Below are positions 8,998 through 17,437 of a stretch of DNA of 64,000 nucleotides, piece by piece. The stretch is from Firmicutes bacterium UBA3572. Its GTDB lineage: Bacteria; Bacillota; Desulfotomaculia; Desulfotomaculales; Desulforudaceae. Both the position numbers and the translations under genes were made by a program. The notes beneath the pieces were generated by a model, which saw nothing but the letters and a program-made list of their open reading frames with translations, did not search any database and was not told the origin of the DNA. Position 1 is the first letter of the stretch. Every line of letters starts with the position of its first letter. The stretch lies in contig DFNH01000016.1 in NCBI GenBank assembly GCA_002375985.1, forward strand, positions 86,301-150,300, given 5' to 3'.

Positions 8998-10419
8998 GTG
9001 CACTGGGACGGTGACCGGCCGCGGGAGCATTGCGGTGTATTCGGCATTTACGGTCCTGGGCTCGATGTGGCCCGGCTTACCTTTTACGGGCTCTATGCTT
9101 TGCAGCACCGAGGCCAGGAGAGTGCCGGCATGGCCGTAGCCGACGGCTGGGATATCACACTGCATAAGGGTATGGGTCTGGTTCCGGAAGTCTTCAACGA
9201 CCGCGCGATCGAGGGTTTGAAGGGGTACCTGGCCATTGGGCACGTACGTTACTCCACCACCGGGGCCAGCCACCTCATCAACGCCCAGCCGCTGGTGTTT
9301 GATTACCGGCGCGGGCGGATCGGGTTGGCGCACAACGGCAACCTCACCAATACCGCCTCTTTAAGGCGGCGATTAGCCGCCGAGGGGGCCGTGTTCCAGA
9401 CCACCACGGATAGCGAGGTGATCGTGAACCTGATCGCCCGCAGCAGTGGCTACAGCCTCGAAGAGGCGTTGGAACGGTGTGTTCAGGAAATACGCGGGGC
9501 GTTCTCCCTGGTGATCCTGACCGAAAACCAGGTATTGGCCGTCAGGGATCCTTACGGTTTTCGGCCTTTGTGTCTGGGCGAGTTGGAGCAGGGCCTGGTG
9601 GTGGCTTCTGAGTCCTGTGCCCTGGACACCATCGGGGCCAAATTTGTGCGGGACGTGGCGCCCGGCGAGATTGTCGTGCTGGACCGGAACGGGATTGATT
9701 CCATCCAGACCGGGGCACGCACGCCTCTGGCGCACTGCATCTTTGAGTATATCTATTTCGCGCGGGCAGATAGCAATATCGACGGTTTCAACGTCAACTA
9801 TATCCGCCGCCGGATGGGCGAACAGTTGGCCCGGGAATACCGGGTGGAAGCCGACCTCGTTTTGCCGGTGCCGGATTCGGGGATTCCGGCGGCGCGTGGT
9901 TACGCGGACGTTTCCGGGATTCCGCTGGAAGAAGGGCTGATGAAAAACCGGTATATCGGGCGGACCTTCATCCAGCCTTCGCAGCACTTGCGTAGCCTGG
10001 GCGTGCGGCTGAAGCTCAACCCGATCCGGGAAGTGCTGGCCGGCAAACGGGTGGTGTTGGTGGACGATTCTCTGGTGCGCGGGACGACCAGCGGCAAGAT
10101 CGTGCGTATGCTGCGGGAGGCCGGAGCCCGGGAAATCCACCTCTGTCTCAGTTCACCGCCAATCACCTGTCCCTGTTACTACGGCATCGACACTTCCAAC
10201 CGCAAAGAATTGATCGCCGCCGAGAAAAGTTTGGAGGAAATCCGGGAGTTCACCGCGGCCGATACGCTTTACTACCTTAGCTTGGATGGACTGTTAAAGG
10301 TGTTCGGCGATTACGGCCGTAATTTCTGTACGGCCTGCTTTGACGGCCGCTACCCCATTCCCCGCGAGACCGGGGAATGGGACGGATGCGCCCTGTTTGC
10401 CTACAAACCGCGAACCTGA
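8998..10419 (+). CDS. purF: Amidophosphoribosyltransferase
   Basis: First committed step of purine synthesis: PRPP plus glutamine to phosphoribosylamine. The GTG at 8998 is preferred because AGGAG ends 8 bases upstream. It gives an 11-residue propeptide ending just before the catalytic cysteine (EHC-GVFG, Cys12), as in the Bacillus enzyme. A GTG at 8989 overlaps the ribosome site. The PRPP loop VVLVDDSLVRGTT is near residues 352-364. Cysteines in HCIFEYIYFAR, CPCYYGIDT and NFCTACF match the ligands of the Bacillus-type structural [4Fe-4S] cluster. Follows purC directly. Confidence 0.95.
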   Translation: MHWDGDRPREHCGVFGIYGPGLDVARLTFYGLYALQHRGQESAGMAVADGWDITLHKGMGLVPEVFNDRAIEGLKGYLAIGHVRYSTTGASHLINAQPLVFDYRRGRIGLAHNGNLTNTASLRRRLAAEGAVFQTTTDSEVIVNLIARSSGYSLEEALERCVQEIRGAFSLVILTENQVLAVRDPYGFRPLCLGELEQGLVVASESCALDTIGAKFVRDVAPGEIVVLDRNGIDSIQTGARTPLAHCIFEYIYFARADSNIDGFNVNYIRRRMGEQLAREYRVEADLVLPVPDSGIPAARGYADVSGIPLEEGLMKNRYIGRTFIQPSQHLRSLGVRLKLNPIREVLAGKRVVLVDDSLVRGTTSGKIVRMLREAGAREIHLCLSSPPITCPCYYGIDTSNRKELIAAEKSLEEIREFTAADTLYYLSLDGLLKVFGDYGRNFCTACFDGRYPIPRETGEWDGCALFAYKPRT

Positions 10420-10435
10420 ACAAGGACCCGGTGCG

Positions 10436-10458
10436 CCCCGCACGCGCTTCGTGCGGGG
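10436..10458 (+). terminator. Hairpin between purF and purM (weak terminator or attenuator)
   Basis: A perfect 9-bp stem, CCCCGCACG with CGTGCGGGG, has a 5-base loop and is followed by TCTTTCGT. The T tract is short, so it may only reduce read-through into purM or stabilise the mRNA end. Confidence 0.5.
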
Positions 10459-10485
10459 TCTTTCGTAGTCGCAAAACCTTGGGAG

Positions 10486-11541
10486 GTGGGCGCTATTACC
10501 AGTAAAGAGCAGGGTCTTACATACGCCGATGCCGGCGTGGATATCGCCGCCGCCAACCGGGCGGTGGAACTGATGCGACGGGCGGTCAAGAGCACCTTTC
10601 GCCCCGGAGTGCTGACCGATATCGGGGGGTTCGGCGGCCTGTTCGCGCTGGATACCGGAAGATACCGGGAACCGGTGCTGGTGTCCGGCACCGACGGGGT
10701 GGGCACCAAACTACGCATTGCGTTTATGCTGGACCGGCACGACACGGTGGGTATCGACCTGGTGGCCATGTGTGTAAACGATATTCTTACCCACGGAGCC
10801 GAACCCCTTTTTTTTCTTGACTACCTGGCCGTCGGTCGGTTGAACCCGGAAAGAGTGGCGGCCATCGTCGAGGGAGTGGCCGAAGGCTGCCGTCAGGCGG
10901 GCTGTGCGCTGATTGGGGGGGAGACCGCCGAGATGCCCGGTTTCTACGGCCCGGAGGAGTACGACCTCGCCGGGTTCGTGGTCGGGGTAGTGGAGCGGAA
11001 CCGGGTGATCACCGGTGCGGGCATCTGCCCTGGCGACGTGGTGGTCGGTTGTGCCTCCGCCGGATTGCACGCCAACGGTTTTTCCCTGGCCCGCAAGGTT
11101 CTGTTTGACATCGGCCAACACGATGTGGACAGCTTTATACCGGCTCTGGGCCGGACGGTGGGGGAAGAGTTGCTGGTGCCGACACGCATCTATGTGCGTG
11201 CGGTGCTGCCCCTCTTAAAACGTTTTGCCATACGGGGCATGGCTCACATCACCGGCGGAGGGCTCTTGGAAAATCTGCCCCGGATTTTGCCCCCGGGGCT
11301 GGCGGTGCGGCTCCACAGGGGGTCGTGGCCGGTGCCGCCCGTATTTCACCTGATCCGGGACCTGGGTGGCATTGCCGAGCCGGAGATGTTCCGGACATTT
11401 AACATGGGGATTGGCTTTGCAATGGTGGTCTCTCCGGACGAGGCGGACCAGGTGGTAGCGGAACTAAGCTCCCATGGTGAGGCGGTTTACAAGATCGGGG
11501 AGATCGTCCGGGGAGAGACAAAGGTAAGTCTGGAGGGTTAG
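10486..11541 (+). CDS. purM: Phosphoribosylformylglycinamidine cyclo-ligase (AIR synthetase)
   Basis: Makes AIR from FGAM with ATP. Family features are TYADAGVDI at the start, VSGTDGVGTKL, GIDLVAMCVND and IGGETAEMPGFY. Length is 351 residues if it starts at the GTG at 10486. That GTG overlaps the GGGAGGTGGG ribosome site, so initiation may instead be at the next codons; an ATT at 10495 has ideal spacing. The body of the gene is certain, the first three residues are not. It is 5 bases from purN and separated from purF by a hairpin. Confidence 0.94.
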   Translation: MGAITSKEQGLTYADAGVDIAAANRAVELMRRAVKSTFRPGVLTDIGGFGGLFALDTGRYREPVLVSGTDGVGTKLRIAFMLDRHDTVGIDLVAMCVNDILTHGAEPLFFLDYLAVGRLNPERVAAIVEGVAEGCRQAGCALIGGETAEMPGFYGPEEYDLAGFVVGVVERNRVITGAGICPGDVVVGCASAGLHANGFSLARKVLFDIGQHDVDSFIPALGRTVGEELLVPTRIYVRAVLPLLKRFAIRGMAHITGGGLLENLPRILPPGLAVRLHRGSWPVPPVFHLIRDLGGIAEPEMFRTFNMGIGFAMVVSPDEADQVVAELSSHGEAVYKIGEIVRGETKVSLEG

Positions 11542-11546
11542 CGTAC

Positions 11547-12155
11547 ATGCGCACACTACGACTCGGGGTGCTGGCCTCCGGGCGGGGTACCAACCTGCAG
11601 GCCATCATTGACGCCTGCCAAAGTGGCCTGCTCCGGGCCGAGGTAGCCGTGGTAGTGGTGGACAAAGCGACGGCGCAGGCGCGGGAGCGCGCCCGGCGGG
11701 CGGGTATTCCCGAGTATTTCGTTGATTTTTCGGCCTACCCCACCAAGGAGGACTACGAACGCCGGATCGTGTCCATCCTGGAAGAACACGGGGTTGAACT
11801 GGTTTGCCTGGCCGGCTACATGCGCATTCTCACACCGGTGGTGTTGGAACGGTATCGTAACCGGGTGATGAACATCCACCCGTCCTTGCTTCCGGCTTTT
11901 CCGGGCTTGGCCGCGCAGCGCCAGGCGCTGGAACACGGGGTACGTTACACAGGGTGCACCGTCCATTTTGTGGTGGAGGAAGTCGACGCCGGGCCGATCA
12001 TTTTGCAGGCGGTGGTGCCGGTGCTGCCGGACGATACGGTGGACACGCTGGCGGCACGCATCCTGGAGCAGGAACACCGGATTTACATTGAAGCCATTCG
12101 ACTGTACCAGGAAGAACGGCTGAAGATCGAAGGCCGGCGGGTGCACATTCTCTAA
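11547..12155 (+). CDS. purN: Phosphoribosylglycinamide formyltransferase
   Basis: Transfers a formyl group from 10-formyl-THF to GAR. The N-terminal GVLASGRGTNLQAI loop binds phosphate. The catalytic Asn/His are in the NIHPSLLPAFPG motif (from about residue 108), and the catalytic Asp is in VDAGPII near residue 146. The 202-residue length is usual. ATG start, 5 bases after purM, in the same operon. Confidence 0.97.
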   Translation: MRTLRLGVLASGRGTNLQAIIDACQSGLLRAEVAVVVVDKATAQARERARRAGIPEYFVDFSAYPTKEDYERRIVSILEEHGVELVCLAGYMRILTPVVLERYRNRVMNIHPSLLPAFPGLAAQRQALEHGVRYTGCTVHFVVEEVDAGPIILQAVVPVLPDDTVDTLAARILEQEHRIYIEAIRLYQEERLKIEGRRVHIL

Positions 12156-12179
12156 ATCAACAATTAGGAGGCAATCGAC

Positions 12180-13721
12180 ATGGCGAGGCGTAGGGCGCTG
12201 ATCAGCGTGTCGGATAAGCGTGGTCTGCTGGAGTTCGTGCAAGGCCTGGTTGACCTGGATTTTGAAATTGTTTCCACCGGGGGTACGGCCCGGGTGATCC
12301 GGGATATGGGGTTTCCGGTGGTAGGCGTCTCGGAGGTCACCGGATTTCCCGAGATTCTCGGCGGGAGGGTGAAGACGCTTCACCCGCGCATTCACGGGGG
12401 CATTTTGGCCCGGCGCACGCCCGAGCACCTGGGGCAGTTGTCGGAGTTTGGCATCGGTCCGATAGACCTGGTGGCGGTCAATCTTTACCCTTTTAAGGAA
12501 ACCATTTCTCGCCAAGAAGTTACCCTCGAAGAGGCTGTGGAGCAGATTGACATCGGCGGTCCGGCGATGCTGCGGGCGGCGGCCAAGAACTACCGCTACG
12601 TACTGCCGGTGGTGAACCCTGGTCGGTATCCTGCGGTGCTGAGCGCCCTGCGGGCCGGGGTGGTGGAAGAACGGTTGCGCCTGGCCCTGGCGCGGGAAGC
12701 CTTCGCCCACACCGCCCATTATGACGCCCTGATTGCCGACTATCTGGGCGAGTTTCTGGGCGGGCGGGAGCTTTTTCCGGAGGTGCTGACCCTCACCTTC
12801 GAACGGAAGCAGTTGCTCCGCTACGGTGAAAACCCGCACCAGCAGGCCGCTTTTTATCAGGACGTGCGCCCGCGCGGGGAGTCGGTTACCTCTGCCGTGC
12901 AACGGCACGGTAAAGAGCTTTCTTATAACAACATTCTTGATCTCAACGCGGCGCTGGAACTGGTGCGCGAGTTTGACCGTCCGGCCGCCGTAATTATCAA
13001 GCATAACAATCCCTGCGGTGTAGCCTGCCACGAATCTCTGGCCGAGGCTTACCGCCGGGCGTTTGCCGCCGACGAGGTCTCGGCTTTCGGCGGTATCGTG
13101 GCCCTCAACCGTCCGGTGGATCAGGAGACGGCCGCGGAGATAGCCAGGATCTTCATCGAAGCGGTCATCGCCCCGGCGTTCCGGCCGGAAGCCATTCAGA
13201 TCCTTGGCCGGAAGAAGAATCTCCGGCTCTTGGAGACCGGGGAACTGACACCCCTGACCGGTGACTGGCTGGACGTACGCAAGGTGAACGGCGGTTTGCT
13301 GGTGCAACAGGCCGACCGGCAGCTGATTCCTTACACCGATTTCCGGGTCGTTACCCGGCGGACGCCGTCTCCGGAGGAGTTGGCCGAGTTGGGCTTTGCT
13401 TTTAAGGTGGTCAAGCACGTGAAGTCCAACGCGATCGTAATCACCAGGGATCAGATGACCATCGGCGTGGGCGCCGGCCAGATGAATCGCGTAGGCGCGG
13501 CGCGGATCGCGCTGGCGCAGGCGGGGGAGAAGGCCCGGGGTGCGGTGTTGGCTTCGGACGCTTTTCTCCCGTTTGCGGACACGGTGGAACTGGCGGCGGA
13601 GGCCGGTATTACGGCCATCATCCAGCCGGGCGGTTCCGTACGGGATCAGGAGTCGATCGAGGCAGCGGATGCGCGGGGGTTGGCGATGGTGTTTACGGGG
13701 GTACGCCATTTCAGGCACTAG
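12180..13721 (+). CDS. purH: Bifunctional AICAR transformylase / IMP cyclohydrolase
   Basis: Last two steps to IMP. The N-terminal MGS-like cyclohydrolase domain (ALISVSDKRGL, STGGTARVIRD, GGRVKTLHPRIHGG) covers about the first 200 residues. The transformylase domain follows, with LRYGENPHQQAAFY, the catalytic KHNNPCG motif and GVGAGQMNRV. It ends in the typical AIIQPGGSVRDQE and GVRHFRH. The length of 513 residues is normal. TTAGGAGG precedes the ATG by about 7 bases. Confidence 0.97.
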   Translation: MARRRALISVSDKRGLLEFVQGLVDLDFEIVSTGGTARVIRDMGFPVVGVSEVTGFPEILGGRVKTLHPRIHGGILARRTPEHLGQLSEFGIGPIDLVAVNLYPFKETISRQEVTLEEAVEQIDIGGPAMLRAAAKNYRYVLPVVNPGRYPAVLSALRAGVVEERLRLALAREAFAHTAHYDALIADYLGEFLGGRELFPEVLTLTFERKQLLRYGENPHQQAAFYQDVRPRGESVTSAVQRHGKELSYNNILDLNAALELVREFDRPAAVIIKHNNPCGVACHESLAEAYRRAFAADEVSAFGGIVALNRPVDQETAAEIARIFIEAVIAPAFRPEAIQILGRKKNLRLLETGELTPLTGDWLDVRKVNGGLLVQQADRQLIPYTDFRVVTRRTPSPEELAELGFAFKVVKHVKSNAIVITRDQMTIGVGAGQMNRVGAARIALAQAGEKARGAVLASDAFLPFADTVELAAEAGITAIIQPGGSVRDQESIEAADARGLAMVFTGVRHFRH

Positions 13722-13922
13722 GAGGGGCCGTTGATAAACTTCGCCTGGCTTTGTCAGGCGCCGCCTTCCGCGTCATGTTCGTTTCTGAACGGCTCCACGT
13801 CACTTGCAGGTGGGTATCTTGCGTGTTATCCAGTGTTATTCTTAGGCCGGGACATAAGAGTCATTGCGGCATCGATAACTGGAAAGACAGGTAAAGGTCA
13901 TTAATGTAGGGGGTATGTTGCG
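13722..13922. other. 201-base gap between purH and purD, no gene seen
   Basis: No open frame with a plausible ribosome site, no tRNA-like fold and no strong terminator is visible. AGGGGGT near 13909-13915 is the purD ribosome site. It may be where an ancestral gene was lost or simply a spacer. Confidence 0.4.
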
Positions 13923-15191
13923 TTGAAAGTGTTGGTGGTTGGCGGCGGGGGGCGGGAACACGCCCTGGTGTGGAAGCTTTACCAGAGCCCCCTGGTCGGC
14001 CAGATAATTGCCGCGCCGGGTAATCCGGGCATCGCCCGGTACGCAGAGTGTGTACCGGTAGGCGCCGGGGATATTCCGGGGCTTATTGCTCTGGCGCGGG
14101 CGCGTGGGGTAGATCTAACATTTGTTGGTCCGGAAGCGCCGTTGGTCAACGGACTGGTGGACGCCTTTGAACGGGAAGGACTCCGTGTATTCGGCCCTGG
14201 CAGACAGGCGGCGGCGCTGGAAGGCAGTAAAGCGTTTGCTAAGGATTTAATGGCCCGGCACGGAATCCCGACGGCGGACTACCGGGTCTTCGAGGACGTC
14301 AGCGCGGCACGCGCCTGGATCAAAAACCTCGGCCGACCCTGCGTGGTCAAAGCCGACGGCCTCGCTGCCGGCAAGGGCGTGATGGTGGCCGAAACCACTG
14401 CGGAGGCGCTGGCCGCGGTGGACAAGATTATGGTCGAGAAAAGCTTCGGCGGGGCGGGGAGCCGTGTGGTGATTGAGGAACGGCTGAGCGGCGAGGAGGT
14501 TAGTATCCTGGCCTTCACCGACGGTAAAACGGTGCTGCCTTTGCTTCCGGCCCAGGATCACAAGCCGGTCTTTGATGACGACCGGGGGCCGAATACCGGC
14601 GGGATGGGTGCCTACGCGCCCGCGCCGGTCTGTACCCCCACAATTTACCAGCGGGCGGTGCGGGAAATCCTGGAACCTGTGGTAATGGCGCTCCGGGAAG
14701 AAGGTATTATCTATAAAGGCGTGCTTTACGCGGGACTGATGGTTACGTCTGACGGTCCCAAAGTACTGGAGTTCAACGTGCGCTTCGGCGATCCGGAGGC
14801 CCAACCGCTCCTCGTCCTGCTGGAAACCGATTTGGTGGAGGTGGCCCAAGCGGTGCTTGAGGGCCGCCTGGCGGACCTTACCCTTTCATGGCGGGAAGGG
14901 GCCGCCGTTTGCGTGGTGCTGGCCTCCAAAGGTTATCCCGGCGCCTACGAAAAGGGGGCGGTCATCCACGGCCTGGATGAAGCCGAAAAAACGGGAGCCC
15001 TTGTTTTCCACGCCGGGACCGCCCGCCGTGACGGGCAGTTGGTCACCGCCGGAGGACGTGTCCTGGGGGTGACCGCGGTGGCCGCCACTCTGCCCGAAGC
15101 TATTCGCGAGGCCTACCGGGCCGCCGAACTGGTTGATTTTGCCGGGAAACACTTCCGCCGGGACATCGGCCGCAAAGCGCTAAAAGCCTGA
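13923..15191 (+). CDS. purD: Phosphoribosylamine-glycine ligase
   Basis: ATP-grasp ligase joining glycine to phosphoribosylamine. The N-terminal VLVVGGGGREHALVWKL, the FGPGRQAAALEGSKAF segment, CVVKADGLAAGKGV, the NTGGMGAYAPAP signature and EFNVRFGDPEAQP all match PurD. It has 422 residues. It starts at TTG 13923, with AGGGGGT about 7 bases upstream and the family N-terminus beginning there. It closes the purine run, although the 201-base gap means it may have its own transcript. Confidence 0.96.
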   Translation: MKVLVVGGGGREHALVWKLYQSPLVGQIIAAPGNPGIARYAECVPVGAGDIPGLIALARARGVDLTFVGPEAPLVNGLVDAFEREGLRVFGPGRQAAALEGSKAFAKDLMARHGIPTADYRVFEDVSAARAWIKNLGRPCVVKADGLAAGKGVMVAETTAEALAAVDKIMVEKSFGGAGSRVVIEERLSGEEVSILAFTDGKTVLPLLPAQDHKPVFDDDRGPNTGGMGAYAPAPVCTPTIYQRAVREILEPVVMALREEGIIYKGVLYAGLMVTSDGPKVLEFNVRFGDPEAQPLLVLLETDLVEVAQAVLEGRLADLTLSWREGAAVCVVLASKGYPGAYEKGAVIHGLDEAEKTGALVFHAGTARRDGQLVTAGGRVLGVTAVAATLPEAIREAYRAAELVDFAGKHFRRDIGRKALKA

Positions 15192-15210
15192 CGGCGGGGG
15201 ATGGCTGGCT

Positions 15211-16056
15211 TTGGCCCTGGTTTTGGCGGGGTTAATTGTTTTTGGAGCTTCGACCGTTATGTCCATAGCCGGGCTGGGAGCGACCGGGTTTTACGTGCCC
15301 TTGTTCTTTTGGCTGGGCGTGCCCTTGCGCGAAGCGCTTCCCACCGCGCTCTTTTTGAATGTTGTTGCCCTGAGCCTGGCTACCTTTAACTATATCCGCT
15401 ACGGGCTGGTCGATTTCCGTATCGGCCTACCCCTGGTGAGTACCGCTTTGTTGTTTGCCCCCCTTGGGGTGCTCACGTCCCAACTCATCAGCCGGGATTT
15501 GCTTCTGTTTCTTTTCGCGGGGTTCTTGGTGCTGGCCGCCCTGTTCATGCTCTTTTACCGCCCCCGGATGACCGGGACGCACGTCACCGCAGCGGAGGCG
15601 GGCGGCGATCCGGAAACCGCAAACGTTGCCGGAAGCCGACCGATTGGTCCAAATAGGCCGTCACTGGTTGTGTCCTGGCTGCGGGATACCAAAAAGTTGA
15701 CTATCGGTTCGGGGGTGGGTGCCCTGGCTGGTTACGTCGCTGGCTTGCTGGCCATCGGTGGCGGAATAGTCGTGATTCCGGCGCTGGTTTTCCTCCGTTA
15801 TCCGCCCAAGGTGGTAGTGGCCACCACCGGCCTGGTGGCTTTCTCCGCTTCACTTTCTGGTTTCGTGAGTCATATTTTCTTCGGCCAGTTGAACCACTCC
15901 CTGCTCTTGGGTGCCGGTGTGGCGGCCGCCGGTGGTGCGCTGGCCGGTTCCTGGCTGGTGTGCCGTTGCCGCCTCAGTAGTACCCGGTTCAAAACCTTTA
16001 TCGGTGTTTTGATGTTGTTTATCGCTTTGAAGCTGGTCGCCGATCTTGTGTTTTAG
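15211..16056 (+). CDS. TSUP family sulfite/sulfonate exporter-like permease
   Basis: A 281-residue integral membrane protein of the TauE/SafE (TSUP) family with about eight hydrophobic segments in two halves. The repeat-specific motif appears as SIAGLGATGFYVPL in the first half and LLAIGGGIVVIPALV in the second. TSUP members move small sulfur-containing or organic anions; the substrate here is unknown. TTG 15211 is used; an ATG at 15201 is out of frame. The polar insert at about residues 115-150 is a cytoplasmic or external loop. It sits where hisZ/hisG often precede hisD, but shows no link to histidine synthesis. Confidence 0.85.
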   Translation: MALVLAGLIVFGASTVMSIAGLGATGFYVPLFFWLGVPLREALPTALFLNVVALSLATFNYIRYGLVDFRIGLPLVSTALLFAPLGVLTSQLISRDLLLFLFAGFLVLAALFMLFYRPRMTGTHVTAAEAGGDPETANVAGSRPIGPNRPSLVVSWLRDTKKLTIGSGVGALAGYVAGLLAIGGGIVVIPALVFLRYPPKVVVATTGLVAFSASLSGFVSHIFFGQLNHSLLLGAGVAAAGGALAGSWLVCRCRLSSTRFKTFIGVLMLFIALKLVADLVF

Positions 16057-16136
16057 AGCTTCGGATGGACAATTTTCTCGCTTTTTTAGCGCCGTCTGTA
16101 GTACAATGGTTTTGTTGAGCGGCTAAGGGGGTTCTT

Positions 16137-17432
16137 TTGCCGGTGTTAAAAACAATGGAAGCGCGAAATCCCGCACTGGCCCAGCAATTGGTCCGACAGT
16201 TTGCGGTGCCGGATGAGGTTGCCATCCGGGTGGACGAAATCATCCAGGCGGTGCGCCGGGACGGGGACGAAGCGCTGTGTGCCTTTACCGCCCGTTTCGA
16301 CGGCGTGGAGCTCCAACCGGCCGATCTGCGGGTTTCCAAGGCCGAGGTGCGGTTGGCCTACCGTGAGGTGGGCGATGACTTCTTGGAGAATATCCGGTTG
16401 GCCCGGGACCGTATCGCGGACTTTCACCGCCAGCAGTTGCCGCGTTCCTGGTTCGACGCCCGCGAGGCCGTCTGGCTCGGGCAGATGGTGCGGCCTATCG
16501 AGCGGGTCGGTATCTATGTGCCGGGTGGTGCGGCTGCCTACCCATCCTCGGTGTTGATGAACACGGTACCGGCGCTGGTGGCCGGAGTGAAAGAGATCGC
16601 TATGGTTACCCCCCCGGCGCGGGGCGGCGGGGTACACCCCTATACCCTGGTGGCGGCGGCCGAAGCCGGTGTGGAAGAAATATACAAAGTGGGCGGCGCG
16701 CAGGCGGTGGCCGCCCTGGCCTACGGCACCGGAAGCATCCGGCGGGTGGACAAGATCACCGGGCCGGGCAATATTTACGTCACGGTGGCGAAGCAGCAGG
16801 TGTTCGGACAGGTGGATATCGACATGCTGGCCGGTCCATCCGAGGTGCTGATTATCGCCGATGCCACGGCCGATCCGGTGTACGTGGCGGCTGATATGCT
16901 TTCCCAGGCCGAGCACGACGTGTTAGCCCGCGCCATATTGCTCACACCCAGCTGGGAACTGGCCGGGCGGGTGCGCGAAGAGGTGCGGCGCCTCTTGGAC
17001 ACACTGGCCCAACGGCAAGTCTTGGAGCGTTCCCTGGCCGACGGCGCCTTGATCGTGATCACCCGCGACCTGGACGAGGCCTTCAGCCTGGCGAACTGTT
17101 TTGCGCCTGAACATTTGGAACTCTTGGTGCCCGATCCGGCCAACTGGCTGGATAAGGTTAAACACGCGGGCGCTGTTTTCCTGGGGCCTTATTCCCCGGT
17201 GGCCGTGGGGGATTATCTTGCCGGGCCGAACCACGTACTGCCCACCGGGGGTACGGCGCGTTTCTTCTCCGGGTTAGGGGTGGAGACCTTTCTCAAGCGT
17301 ATCAACGTGGTACACTGTTCCCGCCGGGGACTGGCGCAACTGGGCCCCAAGGTGATGGCCCTGGCGGAAGCCGAGGGATTACCGGCCCACGGTCTGTCCG
17401 TCAGGGTCCGGCTTGAGGGACAGGGGGATTGA
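16137..17432 (+). CDS. hisD: Histidinol dehydrogenase
   Basis: Oxidises histidinol to histidine in two NAD-dependent steps. Conserved segments are IERVGIYVPGG, KVGGAQAVAALAYGT, DKITGPGN, DMLAGPSEVLIIAD and FAPEHLEL, the last carrying catalytic Glu/His residues. The length of 431 is normal. The TTG at 16137 has AAGGGGG 7 bases upstream; an in-frame ATG at 16155 is the alternative. A TACAAT at 16102-16107 may be a -10 element, but no good -35 accompanies it. It leads the his operon here; hisG and hisZ are not in the window. Confidence 0.96.
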   Translation: MPVLKTMEARNPALAQQLVRQFAVPDEVAIRVDEIIQAVRRDGDEALCAFTARFDGVELQPADLRVSKAEVRLAYREVGDDFLENIRLARDRIADFHRQQLPRSWFDAREAVWLGQMVRPIERVGIYVPGGAAAYPSSVLMNTVPALVAGVKEIAMVTPPARGGGVHPYTLVAAAEAGVEEIYKVGGAQAVAALAYGTGSIRRVDKITGPGNIYVTVAKQQVFGQVDIDMLAGPSEVLIIADATADPVYVAADMLSQAEHDVLARAILLTPSWELAGRVREEVRRLLDTLAQRQVLERSLADGALIVITRDLDEAFSLANCFAPEHLELLVPDPANWLDKVKHAGAVFLGPYSPVAVGDYLAGPNHVLPTGGTARFFSGLGVETFLKRINVVHCSRRGLAQLGPKVMALAEAEGLPAHGLSVRVRLEGQGD

Positions 17433-17437
17433 TCGCA

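Noticed and set aside
11556..13718. A 720-codon open frame on the minus strand opposite purN and purH
   Set aside because: It mirrors two well-supported genes, shows no protein family pattern and is a known artefact of GC-rich third codon positions.
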